A DNA stretch of 64,000 nt from Megamerina dolium (taxonomy: Eukaryota; Arthropoda; Insecta; Diptera; Megamerinidae): contig OY978528.1 in assembly GCA_963854835.1 (NCBI GenBank), positions 52,424,508 through 52,488,507 of the forward strand, in the 5' to 3' direction. The notes beneath the pieces are model-generated. The model made no database searches. It saw only the letters and a program-made list of their open reading frames with translations, and was not told the DNA's origin. The translations under genes and the position numbers were made by a program. Of this stretch, positions 58,326-64,000 are shown piece by piece (position 1 is the first letter of the stretch; every line of letters begins with the position of its first letter).

Positions 58326-58972
58326 ACTGGTGGAACAACCATCATGAAATATCACATTTACACAGGTGATTCTAGACCAACATAAATAAGTTTTATGATG
58401 CTACTGTCAGAAAGAAGGCAAAAGGTTTTAACCCAATCAAATCTTTTTAAAACGATCAACCCTATTATTCATCTGATTGCAAATCAAAAATATATTGAAG
58501 TGTCTTCTTCATTGGTTCAGGTTACTGATATCACTTATTGCTTCTATATTTTGTATAAAATCTCCGAGCGCACGCGATAATGGATATAATTGATCACATT
58601 ATGACTGAACATTTTTTTATTTTTAATTTTTAAGTCTTTATGACTGCGATATATCAAATGTGTCTTCTCTCTTCGAAACGTAATGAAGAGTTTGGTATCA
58701 GCCTATTTAAATCTTTCAAAAAACGTTTATATTTCTGTGGTTCTAAGCACTCTTCAATACCCAAAGTACATTTTATATGAATTTGATAAAATTAAAAAAT
58801 TGTTTAAATCATCATATCATGAGACATAAGCTTTTAAATCCATTAAAAAGTGTTAATTACGTTTTATGTGCTTTTAAAATTATTATATTATTAAATGAAT
58901 ATATTAAAAAGTAAACACTAATAAGTTTGGACAATAAAAACTGAGCGGTTTATTTAGCAAAAAAAAAAAATA
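58326..58972. other. Unassigned AT-rich spacer
   Basis: Nothing recognised between the LTR element and the TA tract. Confidence 0.45.
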
Positions 58973-58995
58973 ATATATATATATATATATATATA

Positions 58996-59033
<38 letters not shown>

Positions 59034-59064
59034 TACTTATATATATATATATATATATATATAA

Positions 59065-59122
<58 letters not shown>

Positions 59123-59141
59123 TATATATATATTATATATG

Positions 59142-59235
<94 letters not shown>
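58973..59235. repeat. (TA)n microsatellite, about 260 bp
   Basis: TA tract with ACTTA, AAATA and GTATA interruptions; it ends at the TIR of the next element. Confidence 0.95.
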
Positions 59236-59239
<4 letters not shown>

Positions 59240-61150
59240 GGTGGGTCAAATTGTAGGGGGCCGAAAAAATGTTAAGGGGCTCATCGAGATTCTTGTTCTA
59301 CGGGTCATTTGAAGATAGTTAGCTCTACATACATAGCTCTAAAATGATTTTCGAGCCCCCGGCTTTTTCAAAATAGGTTTTTTCCCCAAATACCCAAGAA
59401 TAGATGTAAAAAAAAAATGCTATTTTCTCTAGCCAAATGTGTATGTGGGGGTTTTTGGATCGAGGAATCCATTTTTGAGATCTATTTTTATTTTTGATCA
59501 CCACCAGAGGGCGCTTTCCTTCATTTTTTAATTTTATCGTTTTTTTTTGGGTAAATTTACGAAATTTTTCGGGTAAATTGACGAATATTTGACTTTCTCA
59601 TAAGACAACCCAAAACTTTAAATAGCCCAGAGTGTTTAGCGTTAAAAATGATGGTTGAAGGGGGGGGGGGGGTTATTCATTCACGACCTATATCGAATTT
59701 AAGACAAAGAGTAAACAAAGCATATTTTACTTTATTTTTTTCTTCTAAAATTCAACATAACAAATAATAAAAACATATAAAATGTAATTAATAAAAAAAA
59801 TTAATTGAATTCAGTAATTAAGAAACAAAACGAAGAGTTTTAGGAAATAAACGCTAAGGAGTTATTTTTGAAAGTCTTTCTTGCTGTCAAGTCTAGCGAA
59901 TTTTTCACGACTTTCTAATGTCACCGCCATAACTCCTTCTCGATTATGTTCTAAAACTCTTTTGGATACACTAGCCAGCAATTGAACATGTCTTTCCGTT
60001 CCTTGTATGTGTACTGGAATTTTCGGATCAGGCAGCGGTGGATCAATGTCTTCTAAATATTGTTGTAGATATTCATAAGGAATATTTCGAGTGAATGGTG
60101 GTTCGAATAAGATTGAATTATCATTCATGTCAATCATATTCGTAAAATCTGTGCAATTGAAGTTTATGATAGGCTTTTTATAAACTCTCAGTAGCATCGG
60201 ATCTTCCACATGGTTACATGCTTGCTCTTCAATTTCTGTCTGGTATTCCGGTATCGTAGATCTTCTGTCATTATGTTGATCCATCATAAACTCTTTCAAC
60301 TCTTCTGGAATCATTCCACATGAGCATAGATCAGCTTTCAAGTCACATTTACATTTCCCAATGTAAAATAATTCTTTTCTTTTCTAAATGTTTTATATGA
60401 AAACATTTTACTTTGCATTTTAGCACGTTCGGCCAAGAAAAAATAGCATCTTAAAATATCCTGTTTAGTTGGCAGATTCAGACCAGTCAAATCAGAAGAC
60501 ATACCAAAAGCAGGAACATCGTGAGAAAGCATATGTTTCAAACTACTTTCGGTACTTATTGATGTTGGTGCGGCTTGTGATGTTGACGGCAATAGATCCA
60601 TGTTTAAAATTAAATATTAATTAATTCATTTATAAATATTAAGATTTTCCAGCTAGATTTTGAGGTTTTCTTCCTTCAAAAGCTGGTAAAAATGTGATTT
60701 AGGTCTTAGCTTGAAATCTATCAATTTTATTTTTAGAAAAGCTGGAAAAAGGAACAAAATGTATGGAATATGATTTAACAATTTATAATTCGAGTATGTA
60801 TTTTGAATATATTCAATACAAAGTCAAAAATTCGTCTATTTCCACAACAGTATCGTATATTTTTCCAAAAAAATGTACGAAAGCGCCCTCTGGCGGCACT
60901 CAAAAATAAAAATTAATGTCAAAAATGGATTCCGCGACCCAAAAAAGCCCCACATACACATTTGGCTAAAGGAAATAGCATTTTTTTGCCTCTATTCTCG
61001 AATATTTCTACAAAAAATACCTATTTTGAAAAAGCCGGGGGCTCGAAATTCATTTTAGAGCTATGGTTTCTTTGGCAAATTTGCTTAGACTGACCCATAG
61101 AATAAGAATCACGATGAGCCTTTGGGTCAAAAAAATTTGACCCACCCTAA
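59236..61150 (-). mobile_element. DNA transposon with ~300-bp terminal inverted repeats, superfamily not recognised
   Basis: 1915 bp between TTAGGGTGGGTCAAATT ends. Left arm about 59236-59535, right arm about 60862-61150, sharing GCTCATCG(A/T)GATTCTT, CGAGCCCCCGGCTTTTTCAA, GCCAAATGTGTATGTGGGG and AGAGGGCGCTTTC in inverted order. TA repeats flank both sides. Two minus-strand frames inside form one broken gene. A G13 run lies at 59660-59672. Confidence 0.88.
59862..60601 (-). pseudogene. Gene of the long-TIR transposon, frameshifted
   Basis: Starts at ATG 60601-60599 (MDLLPSTSQAAPTSISTESS), with LTGLNLPTKQDILRCYFFLA. Near 60340 the frame must shift to continue as GKCKCDLKADLCSCG, a CxC-x6-CxC motif, then EFMMDQHNDRRSTI and a long tail ending ARLDSKKDFQK. 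I recall similar short proteins (LPTKQDxLR plus a Cys-pair motif) scattered in insect genomes, without a named function. It is much shorter than most transposases, so either internally deleted or not a transposase. Confidence 0.6.
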
Positions 61151-62017
61151 TATATATATATATATATACATCACATTAGAATATATATTTGCAGAGTGTT
61201 TCGAAAGATTCCAAACAAATTCTCAGTGACAAATGATATATGAGTGAAATTGTTAAAGTATGCACCTTGAAGTAGATTTTAAAATTTTGCAGCATTTTGA
61301 AGCATGATTTCGTTAATAGATTTTATCAATAGATGAAGCCACTGCCTTCTACTGAGTACTAATATAGCCAAACTTAAGTTGCATGATTAAGATATTTGGA
61401 AAAATACAAAAAAAAAAAAAATTATACAAAAACTTGAAATTAATAAGAATAATTGGGATTTTCCTAAAACTATCATGATTTACTCTATCATCTTACCACA
61501 GATATACATCGAACATTTGGTATGGAAATTATGAAATTCAACAATTAGTAACACCTTACGATATAAAATGGATTTTGCCATTTGATTATTGGGTTAATAT
61601 GGAAAATATCTTGATCTAGTTCTCATATTGCATTCTGATTATTGTAATTTGTATTTCAATATACACCTATACGAGAGAAATATGCAAGTAAATATGTAAT
61701 TATGTAGGTAACGAAGACGCCACCTTAATCATTATTAAACTATTGTTTTATTCGTGTTTCGCGAACACGATCAGTCAATTTACATCATCAAATCATTTTG
61801 CAATTACACCGATATCATATTATTCTAACAATATATACGACTACGATTACATACATATGTACGAGATGAGTGGAAGTACGTATGTATATAATTCCTTGGG
61901 TAATTATCAAATGTTATGCCTTTCTTCTCTTATATATATATTATATAATATTATAGTGGACATTTAAATAAAGGTGTTAAACTACTTGGTGAATACGTAT
62001 ATTTTTCCCTATGAACG
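61151..62017. other. Unassigned region
   Basis: AT-rich; begins with a short TA tract at the transposon's flank. No gene recognised. Confidence 0.45.
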
Positions 62018-62346
62018 TACAGTGGAACCTCACAAATTAGAACTCTCAGAAATTCGAACCGAACAAATTTTTGAAAACTTTGAAATTCTGAAAACGAATT
62101 ACGAAATGTAAAAGTCGTCGTGGGATTCAATACTCAAAAATTTAAAACAACAATTGAATTACGTGGTGCAAAAAGAGCGGTCATTTATGCAGGTACCAAA
62201 TATTAGAATATCTTAACCAAAAAAACAATCCTGTATAATAGATTACATGAGAAAACTTTATTTCTGCTTAAAAAAATGTCCAGAAATCAGAACATAATCT
62301 CAAATTCGAACCACCTGAATTACAAAGTTTGTAAGAGTCTACTGTA
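62018..62346. mobile_element. pogo/Tigger-like MITE, 329 bp
   Basis: Ends TACAGTGGAACCTCACAAA and, inverted, TACAGTAGACTCTTACAAA, with AATTCGAACC-type motifs just inside both ends. This is the end style of pogo/Tigger elements, with TA at the borders. No transposase trace. Confidence 0.72.
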
Positions 62347-64000
62347 TTTTGTAAATCGAATAAAAAATGTGCATGTAAAGAATTTACGATATGATTGTCA
62401 TTTAAAAGAACAAGTTATAGTTTTTGCATATAGTTTATTTTTTACTTTATATGTACGTAGATATGATTACACATAGAAATTATGGCAATAAATAAGAAAA
62501 TATTTAAATAAATAAATAAAAAATAATTGTAGACAATCAGGGTATTCGCAAGGTGTCATAACATGTCATATTGATGTATACCAACTTTAACAATAGTTTC
62601 AAACATATTTTTGTTCACGTCCATATAATGTGTTTGCCTTCTTGTAACTAATTATAAAACTAATTGTAACTAAGTGTAAGTAAGAGGAGTTGTTCACATG
62701 TATCGCATTTTTGTTGAACTTGAAATTATGACATATGACTTTTCGATACGTTGTGAAACACCTAAATATGTATAAATAAATAAATTAATAAAATCATTTG
62801 CTATAACAAATGAATGGCTCGTGTCCAGTTGCTTATTTTACATATTGTTATCTATAATTAGGAGTCTACTATTGTTGGACACTTGATAAATGTCGTCGTA
62901 ATATTTTTCGATTTATTTTTCATTTACATATTTTTACTAAAGTCAAGTTAATTTATTATCTATGTGTATCTATGATATGAAAAATTTTGGAAAAAGTAAT
63001 ATTGCTGTGTAAAATATATAAAATAAAATTTTTGTAATAATTTTCTAATTTTTAAAATCTTTGCTTAATTAGTTAATTTTTTTTTAATATATTGTACTAA
63101 GTATAAATCAAAATTTAGCACAACATATACCAACAAGTGTGTTAAATTTTGATTTATTCAAATCTTCCACTAATATATTTTCAATATTGACAAAATTTAT
63201 TAACACTATTAAAGTTGAAAATTATTTGAATAAGCCAAAATTGACCTATTTTACGTTTGTCTGTGAAAAAAGAAACCTTACAAAATGAATAAAGATTATA
63301 ATAAGAGAGCATGTTGCTGTTTCTGATAAAATTCTTCTTAAACGTTTTAAAATGTAGATACGTGTGTATAGTCGTTAATATTTTGATTTAATATAAGTAA
63401 AACGTAGGTATTATAAATAATATAAAATGCCATAATTGCGTCGCATCTGCAGTTTGATAAATATTTATATATTTTTTTCGTCTATTTTTTGTAATTGTCG
63501 TTGTCACTTTTGTTTTTTTTTTTTAATATATAGAGTAAATAGAGTTTCACTTTCTGCATGTCAAATAACAACCAAGACCAAGTAACCAAAAATAACAGCA
63601 AATTTACAGCAACAAAAATTGGAAATTCTAGAATAATATGTGAATCATCTGTATAAATATGAACAACTTGAAAAATGGAGTGCGATACGATATGTACCGA
63701 CTGAATATGCGAAAAATATTTCAAATCAGTAACGGTCAAACAATTATTTATTATACATTTTTTCGATACAGTTTATTGTGAAATTCCAATAAAATGGAAA
63801 TTTGTAATGTTTTGACTTTTGTCTTTAGTTAGAAATACTAGAAATGTCTTTTAGGTCGTAGTACTTTGGCTTTTGAGTCCTAAGTTCCTAAGACAACTTA
63901 CGTTAAACTGCACAAATGAGGAGGAGCGCAATAATAGCGTCTATTTTATGAAATTTACAAAAGAACATAGCTGCTTTTTTATGATATTAGATTCTACCCA
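62347..64000. other. Unassigned region to window edge
   Basis: Strongly AT-rich with T-runs; ORFs are short and unlike any family I know. Nothing supported. Confidence 0.45.

Overview
The window is animal nuclear DNA, most likely from a higher (brachyceran) fly. Two multi-exon genes with short GT-AG introns, both on the minus strand, encode close relatives of Drosophila proteins: an ABC-B drug-efflux transporter of the Mdr65 type and a bestrophin anion channel that best fits Best2. From memory, the two Drosophila genes carry neighbouring identifiers (CG10181 and CG10173), so the pair probably preserves local gene order. A tephritid-like fly is my guess, from the AT-rich, transposon-filled non-coding DNA; the species cannot be fixed from this sequence alone.

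Layout. 33-3642 (minus): the first seven coding exons of Mdr65 (first membrane domain plus first ATPase domain); the second half lies beyond the left edge. 3643-10279: intergenic, with an RTE-type retrotransposon relic, a Tc1-type element and a small MITE-like repeat. 10280-44867 (minus): Best2, eleven coding exons, about 844 codons, in roughly 34.6 kb. Its introns 1, 5 and 6 are 11.8, 4.3 and 11.5 kb and hold mariner, Tc3-like, non-LTR, SINE and Helitron-like sequences. 44868-64000: no host coding exon recognised. It holds a piggyBac-type element (TTAA flanks) carrying a nested Jockey-type retrotransposon and a SINE, Helitron-like repeats built of about 300-bp units, long (TA)n tracts, a truncated LTR retrotransposon whose Gag starts with a SAP-like domain, a DNA transposon with terminal inverted repeats of about 300 bp and an unfamiliar Cys-motif protein, and a pogo-like MITE.

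The repeats form several families. One SINE with a tRNA-Arg-like head occurs eight times. One Helitron-like family occurs five times. Several elements show insertion hallmarks: a 10-bp target duplication around an I-type fragment inside a Tc3-like transposon, and TTAA or TA flanks. Several short near-perfect hairpins look like template-switch mutations.

The two host genes are unrelated in function (xenobiotic efflux; Ca-gated chloride conductance) and no operon-like link is implied. I found no bacterial-type system, CRISPR array, rRNA or intact tRNA gene. All splice sites were read by eye from consensus motifs, reading frame and family conservation; no transcript data were available.
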